64,000 nt of DNA, taken from Hyphomonas adhaerens MHS-3. GTDB lineage: Bacteria > Pseudomonadota > Alphaproteobacteria > Caulobacterales > Hyphomonadaceae. The DNA is taken from NCBI RefSeq assembly GCF_000685235.1, contig NZ_ARYH01000001.1:1240001-1304000 (forward strand), in the 5' to 3' direction. Made by a program: the position numbers and the translations under genes. Under the pieces are notes generated by a model that worked only from the letters and a program-made list of their open reading frames with translations, was not told the DNA's origin and made no database searches. This document shows positions 8,010 through 16,967 of this stretch, piece by piece (within the stretch, counting starts at the first letter, position 1; each line of letters starts with the position of its first letter).

Positions 8010-9214
8010 CCCGCGTCAAACAGGCCCTCTTTCTGGTGGGCGGCAGAGGCACCCGGTTGGGGGCCCTGTCGGCAAATACACCGAAGCCCATGCAGGAAAT
8101 CGCGCCGGGCGTCCGTTTTTTGGACCTGATCCTGGAGAATGCTGCGCGGATGGGGTTCACGGATCTTGTCCTGCTGGCCGGCCATCTCGGAGACAAGGTC
8201 GAGGAGGCCTATGACGGCCAACGTATCGGCGAGGCGGCCATCCGTGTCGTGCGGGAAAGCCAGCCGATGGGAACCGGCGGTGCACTGGCGCAGGCAGCTC
8301 AGGTACTGGATGAGCATTTCGTCCTGCTGAATGGCGATTCCTTTTTCGACATCAATTTGCGCGCGCTGACGGCCGCGCCCCTTCCGGAAGGCGGTGGCCG
8401 CCTTGCCTTGCGCATGGTGGAGGATACTGCCCGCTACGGGTCCGTTCAGTTGGACGGGGCCAGGATCTCCGCCTTCATTGAAAAGAACCCGGACCTGACC
8501 GGACCGGGCCTGATCAATGGCGGCATCTACTATCTTGATCGCGCCATGGTCAGCCGGATCGAGGCGCCATCTTCCATCGAAAGCGATGTGTTTCCGGAAC
8601 TGGTGAAAGAGGGGCGCCTGGAAGGCCTGCCTTTCGACGGATACTTTCTGGATATCGGCTTGCCTGAAACGCTGGCACAGGCGCAGCGCGAAACGGCTGC
8701 AATGCGGGTCCGTCCCGCGGCCTTCCTCGACCGCGACGGCGTCCTGAATGAAGATCACGGCTACACCCACCGTGTGGATGACCTCACATGGATTCCGGGC
8801 GCTCGAGAGGCGATCCGCCTGCTGAATGATCGCGGGTATCGTGTGATCGTTGTGACCAATCAGGCGGGCGTGGCGCGTGGATATTACGAGGAAGAGGCGA
8901 TCGGCGTCTTCCATGCCGGTATGCAGGCGCAGCTCGCAGAAGAGGGCGCTTTTGTTGATGCCTTCTATCACTGTCCTTTCCACGCAGACGGGAAGGTGCC
9001 AGCCTATACAGTGGAAGACCATCCCGACAGGAAACCAAACCCCGGCATGATCCTGCGCGCACTGAACGACTGGCAAGTGAACCGGGAGGCGAGCTTTCTG
9101 ATCGGGGACAAGCCATCCGACATGGAAGCCGCCCGCCGTGCTGGGCTGCCCGGCCACCTGTATACAGGCGGGGATCTCCTTGCGTTCGTGTCGGGTATAA
9201 TCGGACCCGGCTGA
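8006..9214 (+). CDS. Bifunctional sugar-phosphate nucleotidyltransferase / HAD heptose bisphosphate phosphatase (HddC-GmhB fusion)
   Basis: Two enzymes in one 402-residue chain. Residues 1-235 are a nucleotidyltransferase: LVGGRGTRLG near the N-terminus and the KPM motif (TPKPMQEI) bind the nucleotide and sugar phosphate, and LNGDSFFD carries the metal-binding Asp. Residues 238-390 are a HAD-IIIA phosphatase: DRD at 242-244 (FLDRDGVLNED), VVTNQAGVARG, and HPDRKPNPGM/IGDKPSDMEAA match GmhB, which removes the 7-phosphate from heptose 1,7-bisphosphate. With the kinase at 1517 the two activities would make GDP-D-glycero-D-manno-heptose. These are usually separate proteins. Starts by ATGA overlap with the gene before it. 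Confidence 0.85.
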   Translation: MTRVKQALFLVGGRGTRLGALSANTPKPMQEIAPGVRFLDLILENAARMGFTDLVLLAGHLGDKVEEAYDGQRIGEAAIRVVRESQPMGTGGALAQAAQVLDEHFVLLNGDSFFDINLRALTAAPLPEGGGRLALRMVEDTARYGSVQLDGARISAFIEKNPDLTGPGLINGGIYYLDRAMVSRIEAPSSIESDVFPELVKEGRLEGLPFDGYFLDIGLPETLAQAQRETAAMRVRPAAFLDRDGVLNEDHGYTHRVDDLTWIPGAREAIRLLNDRGYRVIVVTNQAGVARGYYEEEAIGVFHAGMQAQLAEEGAFVDAFYHCPFHADGKVPAYTVEDHPDRKPNPGMILRALNDWQVNREASFLIGDKPSDMEAARRAGLPGHLYTGGDLLAFVSGIIGPG

Positions 9215-9230
9215 GCCGGTGGAGGTAAGA

Positions 9231-10370
9231 ATGTCTTCGGCAATTCCGTTCGACGAGATCCAGCGCTGGACATTCGATGCCGCCCTGCCGTTGTGGGCGG
9301 AAGCCGGCTATGACCTGCAAAGCCAACGGTTTGTCGAGAAGCTGGATTATTCCGGAGAACCGATTGATGCGGGGTTCCACCGCACCCGCGTGACCGGACG
9401 GCAGACCTATGTGTTTTCCCACGCCGCGATTCTCGGCTGGGAGCAGGGCATGACCTTGTCGGCAGAGGGCGCTCGCCAGCTCGATGAGCTGTATCTGGGC
9501 CCCGAAAAGGGCTGGCCGCGAACCACAGACCGCGAAGGCGCCGTGCTGGACGGCACGCCGGACCTGTACGATCTGGCCTTCGTCCTGTTCGGCTATGCCT
9601 GGCGCCACAAGGCAGCGCGGGATCAGGAGTCCCGTGCGGGCATGCACCGCGCGATGGACTTCATCGACACGCATTTGCGGGCGGAAAACGGATTCTGGCA
9701 CGAATTACCGCCGGAAGGCTGGCGCCTGCAGAACCCGCACATGCACCTTCTGGAGGCCTCGCTCGTGTCCTACGAGGCCACGGGAGAGACGCGCTTCCTG
9801 GCAACGGCGCGAGAGCTGGTGACCCTGTTCCGCGACAAGCTTTTCGACGGCGCCACGCTGGCGGAGTATTTCGACGCTGACTGGAACCGTGCCGAGGGGC
9901 GTGATGGTCAACTGGTTGAGCCCGGCCATCAACTGGAATGGGCCTGGATTCTCGTCCAGTACGGCAAGCTGACGGGCGAGGATACGGTTGCGCTGGCAGA
10001 AGGTCTTGTCCGGTTCGCCGAGACCCATGGGGTCGATTCGCAGACGGGCCGGACGATGCAGGTCGTACTGGACGACGGGGCGGCAGTTGATGCCGGGGCG
10101 CGGACCTGGCCGAATACGGAGCGGATCAAGGCCCATCTCGCCCTGTTTGAAGCAACGGGACAGGATCCGCGCGCCGCCGTTGCAGCGAGCTCACGCCTGT
10201 TGCTGGATCAGTATCTCAACACGCCAATACCGGGTCTGTGGCTGGAGCGATTCACAGCGGATGGTGAGCCGGACGCCGATGATGTGCCGGCATCGACCCT
10301 TTACCATGTCTTTCTGGCGTTCACCGAAGTACTGCGTCTGCAGGAAAAAATCGAAGCCTTGGGACGCTGA
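9231..10370 (+). CDS. AGE-family sugar epimerase/isomerase
   Basis: A 379-residue alpha/alpha-barrel protein of the N-acylglucosamine 2-epimerase family. Family signatures: RVTGRQTYVFSHA near residue 45, NPHMHLLEA, EPGHQLEWAWIL and RTWPNTERIKA, which carry the barrel-lining Arg, His and Glu residues; the C-terminal STLYHVFLAF completes it. Many bacterial members isomerise mannose and fructose or their 6-phosphates, which would feed GDP-sugar synthesis in this locus. The ATG at 9231 is chosen because GGAGGTAAGA lies directly upstream; the frame is open from a GTG at 9219, which would place the ribosome site inside the gene. Confidence 0.82.
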   Translation: MSSAIPFDEIQRWTFDAALPLWAEAGYDLQSQRFVEKLDYSGEPIDAGFHRTRVTGRQTYVFSHAAILGWEQGMTLSAEGARQLDELYLGPEKGWPRTTDREGAVLDGTPDLYDLAFVLFGYAWRHKAARDQESRAGMHRAMDFIDTHLRAENGFWHELPPEGWRLQNPHMHLLEASLVSYEATGETRFLATARELVTLFRDKLFDGATLAEYFDADWNRAEGRDGQLVEPGHQLEWAWILVQYGKLTGEDTVALAEGLVRFAETHGVDSQTGRTMQVVLDDGAAVDAGARTWPNTERIKAHLALFEATGQDPRAAVAASSRLLLDQYLNTPIPGLWLERFTADGEPDADDVPASTLYHVFLAFTEVLRLQEKIEALGR

Positions 10371-10542
10371 ACCTGCTGTATATTCAACGGAACTGATGTG
10401 CCGCCGCCACGTTCAGCGGCAATATGGCGGCCCGCTGGCTGTCTCAATCCTGAGCAGGCCTGGAAATTCGCGAGGAAATTTGCCTCCGGAGGTTGGGTCT
10501 CATGGCGGAGCGGCCTACATGAGACTTAACAGGAAAGAACCG

Positions 10543-11964
10543 ATGACAAGCGCAGAGGCAGACACTTCGGCCAGGACGTCCGGGCGTCTGGTCGCCATTT
10601 CCAACCGGACTGCCGCCGGCAGTGAGAGCAAGGCAGGCGGGCTCGCCGTGGCCCTCTGGGAAACCCTGGTGGAGACCAAAGGCCTGTGGATTGGCTGGTC
10701 TGGCCGGGTGCTCGACTTTGAAACGGCACGGGTCAATTATGTCGAGGAAGAGGGGGTTCAGTTTGCCCTCAGTGATCTTTCCCGCCGGCAATATGACGGT
10801 TTCTATCTCGCCTACGCCAATTCTGTGCTCTGGCCGGTCATGCACAACCGGATCGACCTGGCGGTCTTCGAAGCCGATACTTACCGCAACTACCGGTCCG
10901 TGAATGAGAAGTTTGCCCGGATTGCGGTTCAGGAAGCCCGGCAGGAAGACTTTATCTGGGTGCATGATTATCACTTCTTTCTGCTCGGGCGGATGATGCG
11001 CCAGCGTGGCTGGCAGGGCCGCCTTGGCTGGTTTCTGCATATTCCGTTTCCCGCGCCGGACGCCTTCCGGGCGATCCCGCAGCACCGGGAACTGGGCGAA
11101 GCCATGTGCGCCTATGACGTGGTGGGCGTTCAGACCGGCAAGGACCTCTACAATCTCGCCCGCTACCTCGAAGAAGAGTTCGATGCGGAAGAATTGCCGG
11201 ATGGCCGGTTCAAGGTAGGGGAGCGAACTGTCCGCCTGCTGCATTGCCCGATCGGGATTGATGTCGATGCCTTCGTGAAAGCCTCCACCTGTGAAGACGC
11301 GCAGCTGGCCGCGTCGAAGCTCGACAGATTTCTGGGGAACCGTCAGCTGGTGCTCGGCGTCGACCGGATGGATTATTCCAAAGGCCTGATCCAGCGCTTC
11401 GAAGGCATGGCAGACCTTTTTGACCGGCACCCGGATGTGCATGGGCACATATCCTTTACCCAGATCGCACCGCCCTCGCGGACGGTTGTCGAAGGCTACC
11501 AGCAACTTCGCCAGCAGCTGGACGAACTGTCCGGCCGGATCAATGGCGACTATGGAGACCTGGACTGGATTCCCATTCGCTATCTGGCACGCGGGTATGA
11601 CCGGGACGAGATTGCAGGCCTCTATCGTGCCGCGAAAGTATGCCTTGTCACGCCCTTGCAGGACGGGATGAATCTCGTCGCCAAGGAATTTATCGCGGCA
11701 CAGAACCCGGACGATCCGGGGGTATTGGTCCTGTCACAGTTTGCGGGCGCCGCCGAGCAAATGAATGAAGCCCTGATCGTCAATCCGTATGACGCTGGCG
11801 CAATTGCCGAAGCCGTTTATCAGGCTATTCATATGCCGCTGGCGGAACGGCAGGCCCGCTGGCGCAGCTTGATGGATGGCATCCGGTCGCAGGACCTGGT
11901 CTGGTGGAGGCAACGTTTCCTCAACGCCGTTCCCGCAGATGCAGAGGTGCCAGTACTTTCATGA
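10543..11964 (+). CDS. otsA: Alpha,alpha-trehalose-phosphate synthase (GT20)
   Basis: A 473-residue retaining GT-B enzyme that joins UDP-glucose (or another NDP-glucose) and glucose 6-phosphate into trehalose 6-phosphate. Seen: AISNRTAAG with the KAGGLAVAL loop, WVHDYHFFLLG, FLHIPFPAPDAFR, GVDRMDYSKGL and DGMNLVAKEF, all GT20 landmarks in the right order. Start at 10543 is chosen for the AGGAAAG upstream; an in-frame ATG at 10519 is possible. The frame is open far upstream into the isomerase gene but that part is not coding. Overlaps otsB by ATGA. The 172 bases before it probably hold a promoter. Confidence 0.93.
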   Translation: MTSAEADTSARTSGRLVAISNRTAAGSESKAGGLAVALWETLVETKGLWIGWSGRVLDFETARVNYVEEEGVQFALSDLSRRQYDGFYLAYANSVLWPVMHNRIDLAVFEADTYRNYRSVNEKFARIAVQEARQEDFIWVHDYHFFLLGRMMRQRGWQGRLGWFLHIPFPAPDAFRAIPQHRELGEAMCAYDVVGVQTGKDLYNLARYLEEEFDAEELPDGRFKVGERTVRLLHCPIGIDVDAFVKASTCEDAQLAASKLDRFLGNRQLVLGVDRMDYSKGLIQRFEGMADLFDRHPDVHGHISFTQIAPPSRTVVEGYQQLRQQLDELSGRINGDYGDLDWIPIRYLARGYDRDEIAGLYRAAKVCLVTPLQDGMNLVAKEFIAAQNPDDPGVLVLSQFAGAAEQMNEALIVNPYDAGAIAEAVYQAIHMPLAERQARWRSLMDGIRSQDLVWWRQRFLNAVPADAEVPVLS

Positions 11965-12692
11965 CAGGACAGGCTATCGCGCCGCCGCCGCTGACCGCGG
12001 GCGATGCGCTATTTCTCGATTTCGACGGAACGCTGGCCGGCCTGCAGGACGATCCGGATACGGTGTTCCTGGCTCCCGGTATGGATCTCGTCCTGGAGGC
12101 CGTCGGCGACCGTCTCGATGGGGCGCTTGCGATCCTGTCCGGCCGTGACGCTGGCGATCTGGCCCGGCGTGTGCCGGGCGGGTTATGGCGTGTCGGCAAT
12201 CATGGCCTGATCCCGCTGGCGCCAGACCAGCAGGCACCGGATACGCGCGCCTCTGCGCCGGACGCCGTGCGCGGCGCGATCGAGAAGATCAGCGCGATGT
12301 TCCATGGCACGCGCGTTGAAACGAAAGGCCCTGTTCTGGCTTTGCACTACCGTCAGGTGCCGGACGCGGCAGACGATCTGGCGATCGCTCTCGCTGAAGC
12401 GGGGCTGTCGGGGGCGGGATATCGCATCCAGCATGGAAAGTTCGTGTTTGAGGCGAAACCCCAGGATGCCAACAAGGGCCACGCGCTGGCCCGTATGATG
12501 CATGAAGCGCCCTTTGCCGGGCGACGTCCGGTCATGATTGGTGACGATACGACCGATGAAGATGCTTTCAGGGCGGCCAACCGCCTTGACGGGTTGACGG
12601 TCAAGGTCGGCGCAGGCGACACCGTCGCGCGGCACCGGCTGGAAAATGTCGACGCCGTGCATGCTTATCTGAAGGAGTTGGCTGACACATGA
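11961..12692 (+). CDS. otsB: Trehalose-6-phosphate phosphatase
   Basis: A 243-residue HAD-superfamily phosphatase that releases trehalose from trehalose 6-phosphate. The nucleophile motif is LFLDFDGTLAG near residue 18, motif II is SGRDAGDL, and the C-terminal IGDDTTDEDAF holds the metal-binding Asp residues; KPQDANKGHAL carries the motif III Lys. The start is the ATG overlapping the otsA stop. Its own stop overlaps the start of the GH15 gene in the same way, so the three genes form a tight operon for an osmoprotectant or stress sugar. Confidence 0.93.
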   Translation: MTGQAIAPPPLTAGDALFLDFDGTLAGLQDDPDTVFLAPGMDLVLEAVGDRLDGALAILSGRDAGDLARRVPGGLWRVGNHGLIPLAPDQQAPDTRASAPDAVRGAIEKISAMFHGTRVETKGPVLALHYRQVPDAADDLAIALAEAGLSGAGYRIQHGKFVFEAKPQDANKGHALARMMHEAPFAGRRPVMIGDDTTDEDAFRAANRLDGLTVKVGAGDTVARHRLENVDAVHAYLKELADT

Positions 12693-14458
12693 GCGGACTG
12701 GACCTGGGCATCGTGGGCAATGGCACGATTGCCGCCCTGATCAATTCACGCGGTGATTACCAATGGTCTTGCCTGCCGAGGTTCGATGGAGAGCCGGTGT
12801 TCAACCAGCTGCTAGGAGGTGGCGGCACGTTTTCTGTCTGGATGGAAGACCTCGCGTCCCGCACCCAATCCTATGACCATAACACGGCCATCCTGCGGAC
12901 ACGTCTTGAGTCGCGTGACGGCGCCATCGTCGAGATTGTGGATTTCGCCCCGCGGTTTGAAAACCAGGGCCGGATGTTCCGCCCGGCCGCGCTGGTTCGC
13001 CGATTCCGAGTCCTGGCGGGCACGCCGCGCATGCGTATCACGCTGACACCCGAAACCGATTGGGGCGGGCGAAAGCTGAAGCCTGTGAGAGGGGTCAATC
13101 ACGTCCGGTATGTGGATGAAGAGATCAGCTTCCGTGTAACCACGGATGCGCCGGTCTCCTACATCCTGTCAGGCACGAGTTTTATTCTGGACCGGGAAGC
13201 GGCCTTCATTCTGGGGGCGGATGAATCCCTTTCCGATCATCCGGAAGTGATCGCGCGTGATTGGGAAGAGCGCACGCGCCTTTACTGGAAGCGCTGGGCG
13301 CGCAGCCTTGCCGTACCGTTTGAATGGCAACAGGCGGTCATTCGTGCTGCGATCACGCTGAAGCTGTGCGTCTATGAAGAAACCGGCGGCATTGTTGCGG
13401 CGCTCACCACCTCCGTGCCCGAACACGCAGGATCCGAGCGGAACTGGGATTATCGTTACTGCTGGATCCGGGATGCCTATTTCACCGTAACGGCGCTGAA
13501 CCGCCTGTCCGGCATGGGCACGCTGGAGCACTATATGCGCTGGGTCCGGAATATTGTGGCGCAATCAAAGGGTGGTCATATCCAGCCAGTGTACGGTATC
13601 GGCCTGGAAGCCGATCTGACGGAAGACTTTGCCGACCAGTTGCCGGGGTATCGCGGCATGGGGCCTGTGCGCCGTGGCAACCAGGCGGCGGAGCACGTCC
13701 AGCATGATGTGTATGGGCAAGTGGTCCTGGGCGTTGCGCAGAGTTTCTTCGATACGCGCCTGATGAAGCGGCCCGGCCTGACCGAATTCGAACAATTGGA
13801 ACCCGTTGGAGAACGGGCTTTCGCAGTCCATGACACGCCCGACGCGGGTATCTGGGAATTCCGGACGATTGCCCATGTGCACACGTCATCCGCCATCATG
13901 TGCTGGGCGGCTTGTGACCGGCTCGCGAAGATCGCGGCGCATCTTGGCCTGCCAGCGCGGGCGGATTACTGGCGCGAGCGGGCCGAGATCGTTCACGGAA
14001 CGATCCTTGAGAAAGCCTGGAACGAGGAGATTGGTGCCTTCACTGCGGCGTTCGGCGGGGAAGATCTGGATGCGTCCGTCCTGTTGATGGCGGAAATCGG
14101 GTTCATGGCGGCGGATGATCCGCGATACGTGTCCACGGTGCAGGTGATCAACCGGGACCTGCGCGAGGGCGACCATGTCTATCGCTACAAGGTGACGGAT
14201 GATTTCGGAAAACCGAAAACCGCCTTCACCGCCTGCACCTTCTGGCTCGTCGATGCTTTGTACCGGATCGGGGAGACCGAAGAAGCGCGGCGTGTCTTCG
14301 AGGCGCTGCTGGCGGCGCGCAACCATCTGGGCCTGCTGTCCGAGGACGTCGACACTGACACCGGAGAACTGTGGGGAAACTTCCCGCAGACCTACTGCAT
14401 GGTCGGGATCATCAATTCGGCGGCCTTGCTTTCGCGGCCGTGGAGTCAGGCGATGTAG
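12689..14458 (+). CDS. Glycoside hydrolase family 15 protein (trehalase/glucoamylase-like)
   Basis: A 589-residue GH15 protein: an N-terminal beta-sandwich (about residues 1-200, beginning GIVGNGTIAALI) followed by an alpha/alpha-barrel with the family signature NWDYRYCWIRDAYFTVTAL near residue 255. GH15 covers glucoamylases and, in several bacteria, trehalases. Encoded directly behind otsA-otsB, a trehalase or a regulator of the trehalose pool is the likely role; a glucodextran- or maltodextrin-degrading activity is the alternative. No signal peptide is seen, so it is cytoplasmic. Confidence 0.85.
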   Translation: MSGLDLGIVGNGTIAALINSRGDYQWSCLPRFDGEPVFNQLLGGGGTFSVWMEDLASRTQSYDHNTAILRTRLESRDGAIVEIVDFAPRFENQGRMFRPAALVRRFRVLAGTPRMRITLTPETDWGGRKLKPVRGVNHVRYVDEEISFRVTTDAPVSYILSGTSFILDREAAFILGADESLSDHPEVIARDWEERTRLYWKRWARSLAVPFEWQQAVIRAAITLKLCVYEETGGIVAALTTSVPEHAGSERNWDYRYCWIRDAYFTVTALNRLSGMGTLEHYMRWVRNIVAQSKGGHIQPVYGIGLEADLTEDFADQLPGYRGMGPVRRGNQAAEHVQHDVYGQVVLGVAQSFFDTRLMKRPGLTEFEQLEPVGERAFAVHDTPDAGIWEFRTIAHVHTSSAIMCWAACDRLAKIAAHLGLPARADYWRERAEIVHGTILEKAWNEEIGAFTAAFGGEDLDASVLLMAEIGFMAADDPRYVSTVQVINRDLREGDHVYRYKVTDDFGKPKTAFTACTFWLVDALYRIGETEEARRVFEALLAARNHLGLLSEDVDTDTGELWGNFPQTYCMVGIINSAALLSRPWSQAM

Positions 14459-14465
14459 GCGGCCT

Positions 14466-14482
14466 TGCCTAATTTTTAGGCA
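14466..14482 (+). terminator. Hairpin after the trehalose operon (possible terminator)
   Basis: A perfect 7-bp stem (TGCCTAA / TTAGGCA) with a TTT loop starts 8 bases after the GH15 stop. There is no T run after the stem, so termination efficiency is uncertain; it may instead protect the transcript end. Confidence 0.4.
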
Positions 14483-14585
14483 GGTCTATTCGCGCTTCCC
14501 TCAAAGCCGGGCGGCCCCGGCAGAGCAAGGATGTACCTGTTAGCTTGCCTTGACCGGGTGCATCCATGCATGCGTTGTTGTCTCC

Positions 14586-16019
14586 ATGGGAGAGGCGCCA
14601 CAATTTTTTGATGAAATGGATGGGTTCGACGGAAACGTCCGAGCCCCCTATGCGGCCTATTCAAACTGGCTGCAGGAAATGAGTCGGCCGGCCCTTCTGA
14701 AGAAATCTGTCGAAGCGCAGGCCTTTTTCCGGCGCACCGGGATCACGTTTAATGTCTATGGGGAATCCGAAGCGGACGAACGGCTGATCCCGTTTGATTT
14801 GGTCCCGCGCATTATCGGTGCAGGGGAGTGGGCGAACCTCGTTCGCGGAATCGAGCAGCGGGTTAAGGCGATCAACGCCTTCCTGCATGATATTTATCAC
14901 CGGCAGGAGATTATCCGGGCTGGCCGTATTCCCGAGCGCCTGATCCGCGAGAATGATGCCTTCCTGCCGAGGATGATCGGAGTTGATCCCCCGGGCGGCA
15001 TATACACCCACATTGTCGGCGTGGACCTGGTCCGCACCGGACCCAACGAATTCTATGTGCTGGAGGACAATGCCCGCACGCCGAGTGGCGTGTCCTACAT
15101 GCTGGAAAACCGCGAGACGATGCTGAAGATGTTCCCGGAACTCTTCTCGCACATCCGTGTCCAGCCGGTTCAGCAATATCCGTCCATGCTGCGTCGGTCG
15201 CTTGAACAGTGCGCGCCGCCAGCGGCAAACGGCAATCGGCCAACCGTGGCGGTCCTGACCCCGGGCATCCACAACTCCGCCTATTTCGAACACGCCTTCC
15301 TGGCTGACCAGATGGGCGTTGAATTGGTTGAAGGCCACGACCTTCGGGTCACCGACGGACGTATCGCCATGCGCACGACGCGCGGTTACGAACCTGTAGA
15401 TGTGATCTATCGCCGGATCGACGATGACTTTCTGGATCCCTTGAATTTCCGGTCCGACTCCCTGCTGGGCGTAGCGGGCATCTTCGACATTTACCGGGCC
15501 GGCGGGATCACGATCGCCAATGCGCCGGGCACCGGCATCGCCGATGACAAGGCGATCTATTCCTACATGCCGGAAATCGTCGAATTCTACACAGGCCAGA
15601 AGCCGATCCTGCAGAACGTGCCGACATGGCGGTGTGCCGAGAAGGACGCGCTGGCTTATGTCCTGGACCATCTGGAAGAGCTGGTGGTCAAGGAAGTGCA
15701 TGGGTCCGGTGGCTATGGAATGCTGGTTGGCCCTGCCGCCAGCAAATCGGAATTGAAGAGTTTCCGCGCCAAACTGATGGCCAAGCCTGAATACTATATC
15801 GCGCAGCCGACGCTTGCGCTGTCTACAGTCCCTGTGCTGACAAAAACGGGACTTGCGCCCCGGCATGTCGATCTGCGGCCATTTGTTCTTGTTTCTCCGG
15901 AAGGTGTTCAGGTGACACCAGGCGGATTGACGCGCGTGGCCATGAAAAAAGGCTCCCTGGTGGTAAACTCCAGCCAGGGCGGCGGAACCAAGGACACCTG
16001 GGTCCTTAAGGGGGACTAG
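14586..16019 (+). CDS. Circularly permuted ATP-grasp protein of the Anbu gene cluster
   Basis: A 477-residue protein of the circularly permuted ATP-grasp family (formerly DUF404/DUF407), a predicted peptide or amide ligase. Seen: GESEADERLIPFDLVPRII and FYVLEDNARTPSGVSYMLENR, both family blocks with acidic metal ligands, and VVKEVHGSGGYGML, the glycine-rich nucleotide loop. First gene of a four-gene run with alpha-E, transglutaminase-like and Anbu genes, a linkage known from many proteobacteria. The ATG at 14586 is chosen since the family begins shortly before the FDEM segment; the frame is open to 14550 and the ribosome site is weak. The substrate is not known. Confidence 0.87.
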   Translation: MGEAPQFFDEMDGFDGNVRAPYAAYSNWLQEMSRPALLKKSVEAQAFFRRTGITFNVYGESEADERLIPFDLVPRIIGAGEWANLVRGIEQRVKAINAFLHDIYHRQEIIRAGRIPERLIRENDAFLPRMIGVDPPGGIYTHIVGVDLVRTGPNEFYVLEDNARTPSGVSYMLENRETMLKMFPELFSHIRVQPVQQYPSMLRRSLEQCAPPAANGNRPTVAVLTPGIHNSAYFEHAFLADQMGVELVEGHDLRVTDGRIAMRTTRGYEPVDVIYRRIDDDFLDPLNFRSDSLLGVAGIFDIYRAGGITIANAPGTGIADDKAIYSYMPEIVEFYTGQKPILQNVPTWRCAEKDALAYVLDHLEELVVKEVHGSGGYGMLVGPAASKSELKSFRAKLMAKPEYYIAQPTLALSTVPVLTKTGLAPRHVDLRPFVLVSPEGVQVTPGGLTRVAMKKGSLVVNSSQGGGTKDTWVLKGD

Positions 16020-16022
16020 GTG

Positions 16023-16964
16023 ATGTTGGGCCGCACAGCTGCCGGTCTCTTCTGGCTGGCTCGTCACCTCGAAAGGGCGGGGAATACCTCGCGCCTGGCC
16101 GAAGCTGGTTTCCGCATGGCATTGACGCGGGCCGATTCCGATACAGAGGAATGGCAATCTGTTGTCACCACAGCAGGGTGCAAGAAGGCTTATCTTGAAA
16201 AGCATGAGACAATCCGGTCGGACAAGATCCTGGATTTCATCCTGCGCGACAAGGACAATCCCAACAGCGTTCTCTGCGCTTTCCACACGGCGCGCGAGAA
16301 TGCCCGGATGACCCGTACCGCCCTGACGCGGGAGGTGTGGGAAGCGATCAATGAAGCTTGGATGAGTGTGCGCGATGCATTGCGCCGCCCGGTGCCGGAA
16401 CGGGATCTGCCCGAAATCCTGTCATTGGTACGCCGCCAGGGCGCGCAGGTGAGCGGCGCAGTCACTGGCACCATGCTGCGCAATGACATCTACAATTTCA
16501 TGCAGATCGGCACGCTGGTCGAGCGAGCCGATAATACGTCGCGTATTCTGGACGCGAAGTATTATGTGTTACTGCCTTCCAGCGCATCAATTGGGTCGTC
16601 GCTTGATAATGTGCAGTGGGAAATGATCCTGCGGTCTGCCTCGGCAGAGCGCAGCTTTTACTGGCTGAATGGCGGACGGGCCAGTCCGCCCGCCATTGCA
16701 GACTTTCTGATCTTTGACGCACGCCTGCCGCGGTCTCTGGCATTCTGCTATGATATGATTACGGAGTATCTGGGGCGGCTTGCCATTGAATATGGTGAAA
16801 GCACACCGGCGCATGAGCTGGCGACCCGTCAGGAGAACCGCCTTACTGATTTGAACATCGCGCTTGTGTTTGAGGAGGGGCTGCATGAATTCCTCACCAG
16901 CTTCATGGCTCAGAACGCGGCTTTCTCAGCCCAGATAGAAACCGACTACAGGTTCAATGAGTAA
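16023..16964 (+). CDS. Alpha-E domain protein (DUF403)
   Basis: A 313-residue all-helical protein beginning MLGRTAAGLFWLARHLERAGNTSRL, the typical start of alpha-E proteins, with the conserved FHTARENARMTR and DNTSRILDAKYY segments. These proteins always accompany circularly permuted ATP-grasp proteins and are thought to form a complex or supply a second step; the activity is not established. It starts 3 bases after the ATP-grasp gene (a GTG at 16020 directly precedes the ATG) and ends 3 bases before the transglutaminase gene. Confidence 0.87.
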   Translation: MLGRTAAGLFWLARHLERAGNTSRLAEAGFRMALTRADSDTEEWQSVVTTAGCKKAYLEKHETIRSDKILDFILRDKDNPNSVLCAFHTARENARMTRTALTREVWEAINEAWMSVRDALRRPVPERDLPEILSLVRRQGAQVSGAVTGTMLRNDIYNFMQIGTLVERADNTSRILDAKYYVLLPSSASIGSSLDNVQWEMILRSASAERSFYWLNGGRASPPAIADFLIFDARLPRSLAFCYDMITEYLGRLAIEYGESTPAHELATRQENRLTDLNIALVFEEGLHEFLTSFMAQNAAFSAQIETDYRFNE

Positions 16965-16967
16965 GCC

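Noticed and set aside
7673-9157. 494-codon minus-strand open frame
   Set aside because: Antisense to the HddC-GmhB fusion gene, which explains the region fully.
9988-10542. In-frame upstream extension of otsA
   Set aside because: The extension overlaps the isomerase gene in another frame and shows no conserved sequence; ATG 10543 has its own ribosome site.
14661-16286. 541-codon minus-strand open frame
   Set aside because: Antisense to the circularly permuted ATP-grasp gene; rich in His, Gln and Arg as expected from reversed codons.
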